64,000 bases of DNA from Paragyromitra xinjiangensis. Taxonomy: Eukaryota > Ascomycota > Pezizomycetes > Pezizales > Discinaceae. The stretch covers positions 1,612,001 to 1,676,000 of the forward strand of contig JBCAMK010000010.1 in assembly GCA_038503065.1 (NCBI GenBank), given 5' to 3'. The notes under the pieces are model-generated. The model saw nothing but the letters and a program-made list of their open reading frames with translations, had not been told where the DNA came from and did no database searches. Position numbers and translations under genes: made by a program. Positions 22,387-34,166 of this stretch are shown here, one piece after another (positions within the stretch are counted from its first letter, which is position 1; the number at the start of each line of letters is the position of its first letter).

Positions 22387-22460
22387 CCCTCCATTTGCCC
22401 TTGATTATCCTTATATACCCCTTCCCACACCTAAGCTACCCCAAAAGCCCCAACTCCATT

Positions 22461-25127
22461 TTAGTCTGCATCCATTTCCATTTGATCCCTTTCAATCTGG
22501 TCTCTTAGCTCCCCTATCTTCCCTGCCAACACTGTCCTCCCATACCTGACCGCGACCTTAATCGCCATATCAAGTGTTCGAGGCTGTCTAAACAGCCCGC
22601 AGATTTCCAGTGCTTTCGCACCGTGATCCTCATCCTGACACTCCAAACCCAGCAGCTGCAAAAGTGTCTTATCGATCATGTTCATTCGCTTTGTCATTTC
22701 TACTTTTTCGCTAGAAGTAACGACGGTGTTATCCGCGAAATCTTCCTGGAGTGTAAGCAGCACAGATTCACGCACAAAGGTTTCTTCGAACTGGTCGGAC
22801 TTGGAGCTGGTGGCTTCAGCAGAGGGCATGGAGGTCGAGAGCGGAATTTGAAATTCGAATTCGCTGAGGAGGGGACGGGGAAAGTAGGGGTGTTTTTCAC
22901 CTCCCTGTAGAATTAGTTAATATCGGTTGGCCTAACAGGTCTTGAGCTATTGTTTTGCTTACCTTGAGGATGATGCAGTGGAACTTGTCTTGTGCTACTG
23001 CCACGGGCCAATACGATTCCTCTTTCTTCCCACTTGCCAATCGCTCCAGCCGCTTCGTGTCGAGTAAAGGTACCCATTTTGCCTGTCCTCCTTGACGCCA
23101 ATGCAGACACACAAGCAAGACCCCTTCGGAATCGTAGATACAGGGATCCCCATTACTCGAAAAGAAAATACCCCTCACAGTCCCATCTGGCGGCAGTGCA
23201 ACCGTGTCGTTACACTGTAACGTCTCATCCCTCTTCACATTCTCAATATTATACGTCAATATCGTTCTCCCATCTGCACCCACAGGGCCATTTCCCATTA
23301 CTAAGATATAGTCCCTCCAGCTTGCACATGACACCACCGGCGCATGCTTCTGTCTGTAGATCCTGAATGGAATCCCGAACAACGTGAAAACACGCACATA
23401 CCCGGTTGATGTGCACACAACGATATAGCTCTCACTCAGCGCAATACTAGTGATCTCTTCACCTTTCGGTAGTGACGTGCGCCAGTCTGCTCTGGTTGTC
23501 CAGGACTCATGCGGACGGTAGTAAATTATCGCAGAGTTTCCATCCTTAGGCTGGCAAGAAAAGAGAGTTCCATTTTCATTAAGACATGCCTTATCATACA
23601 GGAACGGATCCGTGAAATGAAAGTCCCTATATGCCTCTCTATCGTAGAACTCCACAGTGACAGTATGATGTGGGTTCTGATCAACACTCCATACGAAACC
23701 GACAAGGTTCAGACATAGATACCGTCTATTCCCCTTCCACGGCGTACTACCGGACTGAAACGGCTCGTGTATCTGCGGGGACCAGACATCGTATGCTCTC
23801 CGTTTTGAAATGGTAAGGTTGTCGAATGTGTCGAGGTGGGCGTTGCCTCGTTTCCCGTTGGTGTTGGTCTCTATGTATCCAGCACCATCATCGTCGATTA
23901 CAAAGTCTTCATCGTCCTCGACATCGGGGCCGAAGAAGTCATCGAGTGATGGGGATCGATCTTGACGTTGGCGGAGTGGGTTTTTTGAGCGGTCTTCGAG
24001 GGTAACCGAGGGGGCTGCCGGGGGGGCTACCGAGGATGTCTCATTGAGGAGGGGGGCAATACGGGTGGAGAGGTTTAGCATCCAAGCTTGGTCAGTTGGG
24101 ACGGCATTGGGGAGGGTATAGAGTTGACCTTGGTTGGTGGTGAAGGAGATGATATTGTCTTTGGGGTGCCAGGATAGGGAGACGATGTTCTTGTAGTCGT
24201 ATTTAGTGACAATGGTTTGGGTTTTAGTCTCCCAGATAACGAGTCTACCGTCAGTGCCAGCGCTGGCGAGGAAGGCACCATTGGGGGACCAGGCGAAGTC
24301 AGTTATGTCACCGTTATGTCCACCGGTGAATTCTCGCTGTCTCTCCCAGTTGGTTCGATCCACGACTACTAAATCTCGTGTTGGCGTTGGTGCCAGAAAC
24401 GCGCTTCCGTCTGGATGCCAATCTACCTTTGAAGAGGTCTCAGATTCCCCATCTAGTGCTTTGATAATCCCGTCCACTTTCTTGATTAACTCTGGTTTCT
24501 CGGTGGTGAGCGAGTATACGTATACCGCGCCATCGGTTCCGGATACAGCTAGGTAGGTCCCGTACGGATGGAAGGAAACATGTTTTGTGGAATTGTCCTG
24601 AGAGCGTAGGGTCATGATCTTGTGGTTGTCCTTGATGTTGACGACCTTGACTACCGTTTCATCGCTCGCGACAGCTACCCAGTTTCCATCTGGAGAGATT
24701 GCGACATCTCTAGTCGGAAGTGTAGTTCGGACAAGGAGCTGGGTTAGGGTATTGGTGGACATGGAGAAAAGGGAGACAGTGCCATCTTCAGAGGAGACGA
24801 CGAATACATCATTCTGTATTACGCACGGGTGTGTATTAGTTAGCTAGCTGTGGGATCTTGGGGTACGAAGGGAGTAGTACAGAGGCTGCGATACCGGTCT
24901 TCCCGTCTTGGGTGTGGTCAATTATAATAGGCTCGTCTTCAGAGGAAACGGTGAATTTTCGGATGAGCTCGTTGTTACCAACTGTGATGAGGTGTTTCCC
25001 GTCGGGGGAGTAGGTCATGGACGTTGGTCCGGGAGTGTCTGCGGTTGTTAGTGGTGGATAGAACGAATGAAATCGGAAAGGGAGACTTACGTGCATATCG
25101 AGGAATAACCCGCTGCTGAGTAGTCAT
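22461..25127 (-). CDS. CTF4: Ctf4/SepB/Mcl1 replication and cohesion factor
   Basis: WD40-repeat protein that, in the Ctf4/WDHD1/SepB family, trimerises, links the CMG helicase to DNA polymerase alpha and supports sister-chromatid cohesion. 829 residues in four exons: 25127-25091, 25038-24881, 24813-22963 and 22904-22461. The N-terminal WD40 repeats are clear (PDGKHLITVGNNELIRKF, SPNGAFLASAGTDGRLVIWE). An acidic linker (DVEDDEDFVIDDD) leads to the SepB domain (WSVDQNPHHTVTVEFYDREA). Exon 4 has the conserved GGEKHPYFPRPLLSEFEF and a C-terminal helical bundle. The HMG box of the animal protein is absent, as is usual in fungi. Three MluI cell-cycle boxes lie 130-163 bp upstream, fitting G1/S control. 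The start MTTQQR is the first ATG in phase, and all joins keep frame. Confidence 0.93.
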
Positions 25128-25557
25128 GATGGCGGTTTACTCGGGATTTTGTCCTCCTGGTTCAATTGTGGTGACCAAGTGCTAGTCTTCAAATCTAGGT
25201 TGAGGTTTTCGCCGTGAGGAAGGATCTTGCAGGGTTCGCGGGATTGTTTTGTGGGAACGCGTCTCGTGGAACGCGTCTCGTGGAACGCGTAAATTAGTCT
25301 TGCAGCTTATGCAGGGATCTTTACTCAGCAACCGTTGACGAGTGATAGCCTGTGACTAGTACAATTCTACCAGTACCTTGTGCGTACCAGGGAAACAAGA
25401 ATTGCATTAACCTAAGAGTCACAGCTTATTGAGATTCCATTGTTGAGAATAATTGTAAGGTTAACGGTTATAAAAACATCCTCTAAGAAAATACCGACAG
25501 CCAGCACCAGCAACCAAACCACATCTCCTGTATTACAAAAAAGAACAGCAAAAAAAC
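25128..25557. other. Ctf4 promoter and 3' flank of the next gene
   Basis: Contains the MCB cluster at 25257-25290, then AT-rich DNA. No gene seen. Confidence 0.6.
25257..25290. promoter_or_regulatory. Three phased MCB (ACGCGT) boxes
   Basis: ACGCGT occurs at 25257-25262, 25271-25276 and 25285-25290, exactly 14 bp apart, inside a 14-bp tandem repeat. They sit 130-163 bp upstream of the Ctf4 start. ACGCGT is the MBF (Mbp1-Swi6) site that drives G1/S transcription of replication genes in yeasts. Confidence 0.75.
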
Positions 25558-26313
25558 TCAGCCACAAACCAATATCCCCATTGTCAAATCCCCCAATTCC
25601 CTCTCTAGCCTCGCCTCTTCCAGTGCGGGTCGGGCATCACAGCCGGTCACACTGCTGAGCCTCTCCGCCGACAGTATGCTTACCGCCATATCCCAATCCC
25701 GTGCTACGAAAAGAATCCAATCCGTCATGTAGTTCGTAACATAAAACCCATCACCATTCTTAAATAACCACAAACCCCCTTCAGAATGATCCCACACCTC
25801 GCTCCTATCTGCCAACAACCCAAAGTCCAGCTCTATCTGACCTTGGATGTGGGCTACAAGTGTAGCCCAGAAGGGACTTATGGAAATTTTATTCCAACCG
25901 TGGATAGCTAAGGCATCTTTAGGCGGCGAGGGTTCGTGTTTGCAGTAATATCCTTCTTCGGATATACAAATGTCTAAGTGGTGTTAGCGAACGAGACCCG
26001 GAATTCTTGCGAAATATTAACCCATGTCCTCATCTTCATCTTCATCCCTCGAGCTCATCAAAGCCTGTCTTTTCGCTCTTCTGGGATTTTCGGGGGTATC
26101 GGCGCTTAAAGTACGTTTTTCTATCCTTTTACGCTTTCTGTCTCGCCAGGTTGTGCGGGGACTGAGTAGCGTCTGTGTAGATGTAGAAGAACATGTAGAG
26201 GGGGCGGACAAGGATGATGAAGCGCAAGAGCATGCAGATAAACGCAGGCACGAATGGCAGGGTGGAGGAGAATCAGAGAAGGTGGCAGAATTATAGGATA
26301 CAAAGAACGACAT
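25558..26313 (-). CDS. Hypothetical protein, two exons
   Basis: Not recognised. Two exons (26313-26022 and 25973-25558) joined by a 48-nt intron in phase give 235 residues. The first half is Ser/Pro/Thr-rich, then strongly basic (RKRKRIEKR, RRAKRQ) and acidic (SSRDEDEDEDM). The second half is an ordered-looking segment with aromatic residues (AIHGWNKISISPFWATLVAH, LWLFKNGDGFYVTNY, DWILFVARDWDMAVSILSAE) that suggests a small globular domain. A nuclear location is possible from the basic cluster. Translation could instead begin at Met of MSSRDEDED (near 26051), giving a protein of about 148 residues. The frame continuity across the intron and the folded-looking second exon support a real gene. 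Confidence 0.55.
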
Positions 26314-26879
26314 AAGGATTCAAGCGCTATCTAAAGATGTATTCAAGCCTGTGGGCACAGGTTTATTAGGTATCTGTGTGAAAAGTGGAGCGAGAGGAAC
26401 GATGTAGAGGACCGCCGGTTCAGTAGGGTTTATGCTCACGGAAATAGTATTCTATTTAGTAGGCTGTAGTCTCGCGAAAAATACCAAGGATCTAAACGAC
26501 ACAAGTTAGTTTCTATCCGGAAACTAGCTGTAATAGGGCATAGACTACTCGCATTGCTAGTGCCATACCCTATGGCTCTACCTGTGGGCTCACTCAAAGT
26601 TTAATACAGGGCCAATTTTTAACTCGATAAACTAAGCTACAACTAAATAGTCCCAACCTGCAAACACAATTCTAAACCACTCCTCCACCCGTGGCCAGAG
26701 AATGGTACACATTAAGCACAAACGGTCACTCGGTAGTCTTGCTTAAAGTCCGGGTAACTAATTATAACCCACTTACCCTGCTCAACGTGGGGCAAGTCTG
26801 CACGCCAAGCCACATTTTCCCAAACTTTTCCTCGTTGCAGCTTTTTTCTTTCTGCCAGCAACATCTCAACCACTCAAAA
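26314..26879. other. Intergenic, divergent promoters
   Basis: Separates the hypothetical gene (minus) from the L1-domain gene (plus). Nothing specific was recognised. A TAGTCTCGC string at 26467 resembles the end of the MITE at 29342, but no second arm was found. Confidence 0.5.
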
Positions 26880-28383
26880 ATGGCGCCTTCAACGACTGTC
26901 GCAAAATCACCCGCAAAGTCGCCTAAGGTTAAAAAGGTGACTGTGAAGGAAGTTGCAAAGGTTGCTTCAAGTTCACCCTACCAATTGGATAAAGCGCAGG
27001 TAAATTTCGCACATCGTTCGCAGGTTTTTTCTTTTTTAAGAATGAAAGCTAATTTTTGGGGGCAACTAGGTTCTAAAAGCTTCCCGTGCGCTGCTAAAGT
27101 TCGTCGCGAACCAGAAGGATGAGAACTCGAAACCGAATCTGCTGCAGGATGAGGATGAGCCGAGTGATGCTGCAGAGGCGATTTGGCTGAATCTTACAAC
27201 TAAGAAGTTCATTACGGATGTCAAGAAGTTGAAGCCTTCTCGGATGTTAGTTTTTCTCCTCTTCATATTTCCTCCTGCCCCCTTCCCCCTCGCCACAGAG
27301 TGAAGATGAACAATTTGACAACATATACGCTGGAAATTACCGTCCAAGCACATTCGTGCACTGCGGAAATCAAATGGCTATTTCTGAGCTTTCTACCCCA
27401 ACCCACCACTCACCACCATCTCCCCAGCCCAAATTAAAACCAACCAACTAACACCCCATAGAGCCCTCCCCCACCCCCTCCGCACCTCCGAAAACACCAC
27501 CGCCTGCCTAATCGTCAAAGACCCCCAACGCACCTTCAAAGACCTCGTCGCCGCCTCCTCCCTCTCCTCCACAATCACCAAAGTCATCGGCATCACCAAG
27601 CTCCGCGCCAAATTCAAGACCTTCGAGTCCCGCCGTCTGCTCTGCCAGTCCCACGACATCTTCCTCGCAGACGACCGTATAATCCGGATGCTGCCCAAAC
27701 TTCTCGGAAAGCCATTCTACGCTAAGAGCAGCAAGGTTCCTATCCCTGTTAACTTCGAGGGTGCTGAGGCTCTCAAGAATCCTAATAGGCTGAAGAGTGA
27801 GCTGAAGAAGGCCCTCGATAGCACTTATGTGCATCTGAGTGCGGCTGCAAGCACGAGTATCAGAGTGGGATTGTCGAGTTTTACGCCTGAGCAGCTGGTT
27901 GAGAATATCGATGCGACGGTTAATGCGTTGGTGGAGAAGAAGATTCCGGCTGGATGGAGGGGTGTGAGGAGCTTTCATATCAAGTCGCCGAATAGCGCAG
28001 CGTTGCCAATATGGATGACACAAGAGTTGTATGCTGATGAGGATGTGTTGAAGCCTGAAGAGCAGGAGCAGAAGCTGCTGGATGATGCTAAGAAGTCGGA
28101 AAAGAGGGATGCACGGAAGTTGGCGAAGAAGGCAAAGAGGGAGGAATATATCAAGAGTAAAGCACTGCAAGCTGCGGAAGAAAAGCCTGTTGAGGAGACA
28201 GCGGTCGAGAAGGTCCTAGAACCAGTTCTCGTGAATAAAGCTGCGGAGAAGTCGAAGGAGAAATTAGTGGAGAGGGAGGTTACGGCAAAGAAGAAGAGAA
28301 AGTCACTTGGGGACGTTGTAGATGCCGGGTTGGATGTGACGGTTAAGGAGGCGAAGAAGCTGAAGACGAAGAAGGCGATGTAA
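26880..28383 (+). CDS. Ribosomal L1-domain nucleolar protein (Utp30/Cic1 type)
   Basis: Predicted nucleolar ribosome-biogenesis factor of 405 residues. Yeast relatives Utp30 and Cic1/Nsa3 bind pre-rRNA in 90S and pre-60S particles. Three exons: 26880-26999, 27070-27245 and 27462-28383. The L1 fold is recognisable from KFITDVKKLKPSRIALPHPL through CLIVKDPQRTFKDL, ITKLRAKFKTFESRRLLCQS and FLADDRIIRMLPKLLGKPFY to the RVG/VENI helix (TSIRVGLSSFTPEQLVENID). Both ends carry Lys-rich low-complexity tails with SPAK repeats at the N-terminus and KKK/KRE runs at the C-terminus. Intron 2 (216 nt) contains an alternative acceptor after CCACAG (about 27299), but the chosen join restores conserved sequence. 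Confidence 0.85.
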
Positions 28384-29341
28384 GAGGATGAAAGGTTTTG
28401 TGAAGTAATATTGTATATTTACCGGCCTGCCTGTTTTCATGAATTTAAAAGTTTCCGTTCTGCTTACGTCCCGCTTGCAGAACAAAAGTATCTATTTCCG
28501 GGATGTGTTTTTGTATCATTAACAAGTATAATTTCACAAATGGGTAGGATCCTTAAAGTTTCCCCGGAATACATGTATCTAGTAAGGTTTTTGGTGGGAG
28601 TGCTGACGATGGTAGTCATGCGCCGTTGTTTACAGCATATCAACAGATTGAAAAATCATAAACTACAATACCAAAAAGGGGGGTAGGATTACAGCTAGAG
28701 TATTCCCCGATTTTAGAAATAGGTAGCAGGGCTGCTTGGTTTTGATAGATACCTTGATCTAGAAAATATTTGATTCTAAGAAATAGGCATTCTTTAAAAT
28801 GCCACATCAATACTAGATCCATTAGGTATTCACTAAAATGCTGTACTACTCCAGGGTGTATTATTTAGTTGCACCTCTTTTTCTGTGTACATGATGCTTT
28901 CCCTCAAAATTCTCATGATGTCTACCCTAATTCAAGGATGAGAATCTCACAAATTTGATTCATCCACAGTACCATCAATTCTCTACCTGTATCTATGGGC
29001 ATTTCAAAGTTGGGCAATACTTTTGAAAATAAATTTCCATCTTGCTGTACCTTCCTATACTAAGCAGGCCGGTAGTTCACTCACATTAGTGATTTTTGAC
29101 TCTGTAACTTGAAGCTTTGAGCTCATCTCATAGTTGTGAAGTACAAGCCCTCTTGATACAAAGGTACCTGGACTCTGGCAGCGTGCTGGTGTGACTGCTG
29201 ATCATGTGCCCTGGGTGACAGGTCAAAGGCCTAGGCAGCAGAGTGACAGGCCCAGTCCAGGTCCGGCCTATTTTATGACCAGAATTTGCTGCGGTATTGG
29301 TATACATAGTATTGCTACCATATCCCCTAGAATATAGTATT

Positions 29342-29460
29342 TAGTCTCGCAATCGACGTTTATTCGCTCTAAATAGGGTGTTGGGGTCGAGCTTGTAGAG
29401 ACAATCCGTCAACACCCAATTTAGGAAGGATTGTCACGTGACAAGTCGGCAGCGAGACTA
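29342..29460. mobile_element. MITE with 16-bp TIRs and perfect 9-bp target-site duplication
   Basis: A 119-bp element bounded by TAGTCTCGCAATCGAC (29342-29357) and its imperfect inverse GTCGGCAGCGAGACTA (29445-29460), 13 of 16 matching. It is flanked on both sides by TATAGTATT (29333-29341 and 29461-29469). Internal inverted blocks (AGGGTGTTG with CAACACCC; GACAATCC with GGATTGTC) allow most of it to fold. A 9-bp duplication is typical of Mutator-like elements. Confidence 0.8.
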
Positions 29461-30617
29461 TATAGTATTCACAGATAACTCGATTTAAGTCGGAATTATT
29501 AAAAATATTGAATTTAGGATAAAATGCAGCGCTATTAGAGCAAATTCACCCCCCTTTTTGGTACTGTACATGTATGTATTCGGTGTGACAATGATAGTAC
29601 TTGCGAAGGAAGCGAGGTTATCAGCCTATGCTACCTCGTGTCATCATAGCATATCACTCGGCCTCTGCAGTACGATCAAATGATGATCAAATGTACATCC
29701 AATCACCTGGGTTATGGCATGTAATACGATAAAAAGTACGGATGTAGCTAATCTCAGGGTCAGACAATTATATGTAACTAGGTGGGTAATCCATCAAATT
29801 TAGTTTCAAAACCGAACTGATACAATTTTATCCCGTTTAATTGGCTCATATAATTTATACTGAATCTTACATGAATTTGCTTCGCCCCCCTAAGCGAAAA
29901 AAGTTCCCTTGCCAGGGCAAGACAGTAAAGACTTGTCTCGGACCAAACCCAATTAGGCTTAGTGCGTTTCTTGTGTTCACATCACCAAACCAAGTAAAGA
30001 CTTTGTTCCGTTAAAAAATGTTGTTTACTAGGCGGTTAAATAAGGAAAAACTATATTGCAAAAGGACTATCGACAATATTTGGCCATCAATGCGCGCGCA
30101 CGCTATGCAATTTTTTCTAGTTGTCAGTCCATGAGCTGCAAGCGAACGGAATTAGTGGTGAGTAATTAAAGTCATAGCATATAGTGTGGTGAAGATTGGC
30201 TGGGCAAGGTTAGGGAGAATGGATGTCCTCCTTTCGGGTAGGTTCATTCCAGCAACTTCTCAGCCGCTTACCAGTTCCCGCTATAAAATTGCAGTTTGCG
30301 AGGAGGGGAACGGGAATGTAGGAAGAAAGGTATATTATGTCAGAATGGGGGGCTACATTTTTAGCTACATAGTTTTCATTGAAGAGGGGTGCTAAAAAAT
30401 TCGCTTTTCAGTCAAGCGAGCCTTTTGCTACGATAACAAAGCAGGGGGTAACTCAGAGGGCTAGATATGCTTAATGGATTGGCTGGCAATCAAGTATTGA
30501 TGATAATACCGACTACCGAGTGATATCCTGTGTCTAAATTATATATTGAAAAAACAAAAAGAGGTCACAATCAGGCTTCCCTGCGAGCCTTCTTAGCCTG
30601 GTGCGTGAAGAATCATT

Positions 30618-30695
30618 ATCTCCCCGAGAGAGAATCAAACCTACGCTCCCCCGGCCCCTCTAGGCGACACAATAGCCATTAGGCTACCATAGCAG
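30618..30695 (-). repeat. tRNA-like relic or SINE head
   Basis: On the minus strand an A-box-like TAGCCTAATGG (as in tRNA-Arg) is followed about 50 nt later by a B-box-like GGTTTGATTC. The acceptor and T stems do not pair, so this is not an intact tRNA. Confidence 0.35.
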
Positions 30696-32680
30696 ATGAT
30701 ATTGTAGCGCAAGGAAAGGTGTTATCGCGCTTTTAGGCCTAGCTTACTCTTCCGTGCCCTCCTATGGCGCACTGATAAGATTGATCAGTCATACTATCAT
30801 ACGATGGAAGATGAGTTATGTATCACTTTTTTGGAAAGTGAGCGGACTAACACATACTACATGTACATGTATGTATTAAACATCGAGTGTTACTTATGAT
30901 CAAATGAAGGTCGGGAGTCTTCGGAGGAAGGAATTCTGTTCCCGCATCTCATCCAGTTACATGTAGTAAAACCTAGAATTGATGTGGAGACGGAATGGTA
31001 ACCTCGATACCAGGTGTTAACTCTAGAGCCGTGAATGGCGTGAGTCTTTCGGTAAGCCTAGTAACTTGTTACAATCAAGAATTTATGTTTTTCTCGATAA
31101 GGCTAGAATAACGTCTCGCCCAATAGACTCAAAACTAAATTATTTATTATAAGGTTACAAAGACCATAAAGCTGTCTGCTAGTAACTAGAACAACAACGG
31201 AAACTGTGAAGGTCAAGGGACACTAAAGGAGACATGAAGTTGATCGAGTTACTGTTAAATCCATGTTCAAGTATAGACGGAATGCCTCCCACTTTCTCAG
31301 CATTTTCAACGCTAGAATGAGCTAATTCCGCTAACTCGCCGATAATGAAGGTATTCCGCTTAATGGCAGTGATCGAAGGTGTTTGGCAGAGTAGAGTAGA
31401 TGAATTGGTAATTGGCCTCCATTCGAGTAATTCCCGTAGCTAGTATAGAAATAAAATGCGAATATGCTATCCAATCCTTTTCCAGAATAGACCTGCCGAA
31501 TCCGACTGCGATCATAGTCGAATAGCCTAAGAATGTTGCACAAAGCTAAGGGTCTTTCCCGAACACCGGGTTTTTATTTGAATAACATATTGAAGCGAGG
31601 ACCACCACAACAATGCTCTCCACATCCTCTCCCCTGACGCAAGAATGAAACTTACGGAAGATGGCGGCATTTTAAAGTGGAGATTCACTATTTCTTCCAT
31701 ACATTCCAGTTAGTTAATAAAGTCTCAGCATGATATTTTATCCCTATCTCAGGAATGCTATGGTTTGAAGGTGCTAGAACGTTGGATGTTTTCAGTTGTA
31801 CTATGAAAGGAGAAACCACAAAAAATGACAACCGAGATGAATGTAGTTATTAGGAGCTTTCGCCTGACCTAGCAAGGCGTATGACAATTTGCCGCCACCA
31901 TCAAATACTAAATTTTGTGTCACCCTTCGACCCACGTGAAAGGGTCAGATAGTGGGTCTATTTCTCAATAATCTATGATAACCTTTTGGTCACCATAGAA
32001 GTTGGGGATCCGCTGAGGATGGGAGATTGGGTAGAGACTCTGGCAGCAGGTTGGTATCGATAACGAGAGGTTTCCGAAAACATGACATTGACTCTCGTAA
32101 TGAGAATGGAAGATGCAGCTGAGTAGGATGTTGGTGAATAATGCAAAACGTGTCAAAGCACTGCGCTTCGCCGGAGAGAGGTTCATGAAATTGGGTTTTG
32201 GAAATCCTGGCGAAGTATGCTCGGGAAGATAAAAACTGGTGAGAAGTTTGTGATAAGTTATAATTGGCGATACAAAATTCTCTTGGAAGGATAGCCAGTG
32301 TATCGATGGAATAAACTCTGCTAATACCCCGAGCACAGCAAAGAATTGATGTAGCATTTTTGAAGGGTAATATAGCAGGAATGCTGAAGAGGAAAACGAT
32401 ATCTCCTAAGAGGTTGGTGATAGCCTAGATGAATACTTGAACGTTGGCGTAAGAATAAATAAACGGAGTAAATGGGAAAGATGAATAAATATCGTTGCGG
32501 TCCTTCCAGTCGGTAATTTTAGATGGGTGGAATAAAGAGCTGCTGCTGTTGAAGGTTAGATAGCGGCACTTCCCGCTTTATCGTCCGATTAGGTTCAGCC
32601 ACATGAATACGCGTCGTATCAGCCCCAACACTTTGCCAACACCTAAACTCAATAATCTACACTCAATCTAGATAGGAACA

Positions 32681-33778
32681 ATGGTTTCTCGTGCTGTTCT
32701 CGCGCTTCTAATCACTTCTACTGCGGCTCTTGCTGTTCCAGACCTTTCGGCGGCGAAGAAGCAACTTCCATTAGTGATTTGGCATGGTCTTGGTATGTGC
32801 CTGATATCGCGTGGCGAGCTCACTTGGGTTATGATGCTTATTTTCATTCCCAGGCGATAATTACGATTCCGATGGTATAAAAGAAGTTGGGGAACTAGCT
32901 AACGAGGTTGGTCAATCTCTTATCTGTCCATAGCTTGCGCCTACCGCTAACTCTTAGCTTAGGTCAACCCCGGAACCTTCGTGCACTCAATCTACCTCGA
33001 CGAAGACCCCAACGGCGACCGTTCTGCTAGTTTTTTCGGTCTCCTGAATACTCAAATCAGTGTGGTCTGTGACCAGCTGCGTGTCATTCCTCAACTCTCT
33101 GGCGGCTTCAATGCGATCGGCTTCTCCCAGGGTGGGCAGTTCTTGCGTGGCTATGTTGAGCGCTGCAATAACCCACCGTTAAAGACACTCATAACCTTTG
33201 GGTCTCCGCATAATGGGATTGCCGATTTCCTTGGCTCATGTAAGCCTACTGATTTCCTCTGCAAGTCTGCGTCCTCACTCCTGCGCACGTCGAAGTGGGC
33301 GCCATGGGTGCAGAACAAGGTTGTTCCAGCACAGTACTACAGGGATCCGGAAGATCTAGAGAGTTATCTTGAGCACTCGGCGTTTCTGGCAGATATTAAT
33401 AATGAAAGACCTGAGGGAAGGAACGAGACGTATAAGGAGAATTTGCAGAGTCTGGAGAGGTTCATCATGGTTATGTTCGATGATGATACGACGTTGGTGC
33501 CGAAGCAGAGTTCGTGGTTTGCAGAGTTTAATAAGACGACCGGGGCGACCACATTACTGGAGCATAGGGAGATATATAAAAATGATTGGATTGGATTGAA
33601 GAAGCTGGGGAAGGAGGGGAGATTGGAGTATCTATCGACACCAGGAAGGCATATGGAGTTTGGTGAAGAGCTCTTGACAGACATATTTAAGACATACCTT
33701 GGTCCTGGTGGGAAGAAGAAGAAAGGAAAGAAGAACGATGAAGAATTGACTCTTCAGAATGGAGGCGGGGAGCTTTAA
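32681..33778 (+). CDS. PPT1: Palmitoyl-protein thioesterase 1
   Basis: Secretory/vacuolar thioesterase that removes fatty acyl groups from Cys of S-acylated proteins. 326 residues in three exons: 32681-32792, 32854-32906 and 32963-33778. A signal peptide is visible (MVSRAVLALLITSTAALAV). Hallmarks follow in order: the oxyanion strand PLVIWHGLGDNYDS, the nucleophile Ser110 in IGFSQGG, TFGSPHNGI, the Asp strand (VMFDDDTTLVPKQSSWF) and the catalytic His in GRHMEF. Length is close to the animal enzyme (about 306) plus a Lys-rich C-terminal tail (GGKKKKGKKND) of unknown role. All introns keep phase, and the start is the first ATG and opens the signal peptide. Confidence 0.93.
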
Positions 33779-34166
33779 TTTGACAATTGGATGTTTTTGT
33801 TTGTTTTGTAGGATGTCTGATTAGTTAGCACGAAATCGGTGGAGCAGGATCTTTCTTTTATCGTCACGTATATTAACTGGGTTGTTTACCTGGCGCAGGC
33901 TGGGATTTTACGAGTGATATGCCGTGGAACTGGTTAAGGTTGCCTAGGACGACCTCGGTTCGGTTCTCGGTCAACGGGCATCCGATGTCTCGGCAGTCCA
34001 GCCCTAATCTAAAATTGCCCCTGAGACGGGAAGTTACCCGGAAGTCTGCGTCACTCTAACTATTAGCAAGCACAACCAGCAACGGCTCTCCTTTTCTTCC
34101 CTCGTGAGTCTTGTGTTTATTTCTCTGGGCCTCGACAAAGCTCTCAAGTAATACAAACAATTCACA
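33779..34166. other. PPT1 - LCB1 intergenic
   Basis: 3' flank of PPT1 and promoter of LCB1. Nothing specific recognised. Confidence 0.5.

Larger units (their letters stand above)
28384..32680. other. 4.3-kb gene-free region
   Basis: No supportable gene. It contains a 119-bp MITE (29342-29460), an imperfect inverted repeat near 29163-29267, a tRNA-like relic (about 30618-30695, minus) and five TACATGTA palindromes. Short open frames here have no domain signature. Confidence 0.6.

Noticed and set aside
27508..28170. 220-codon minus-strand open frame opposite the L1-domain gene
   Set aside because: It is the reverse of a well-supported conserved coding exon; composition (Leu-rich) is what antisense of Lys/Glu-rich coding gives.
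29163..29267. Imperfect inverted repeat around ACCTGGACT / AGTCCAGGT
   Set aside because: Only about nine bases match exactly and no target duplication is seen; too weak to call an element.
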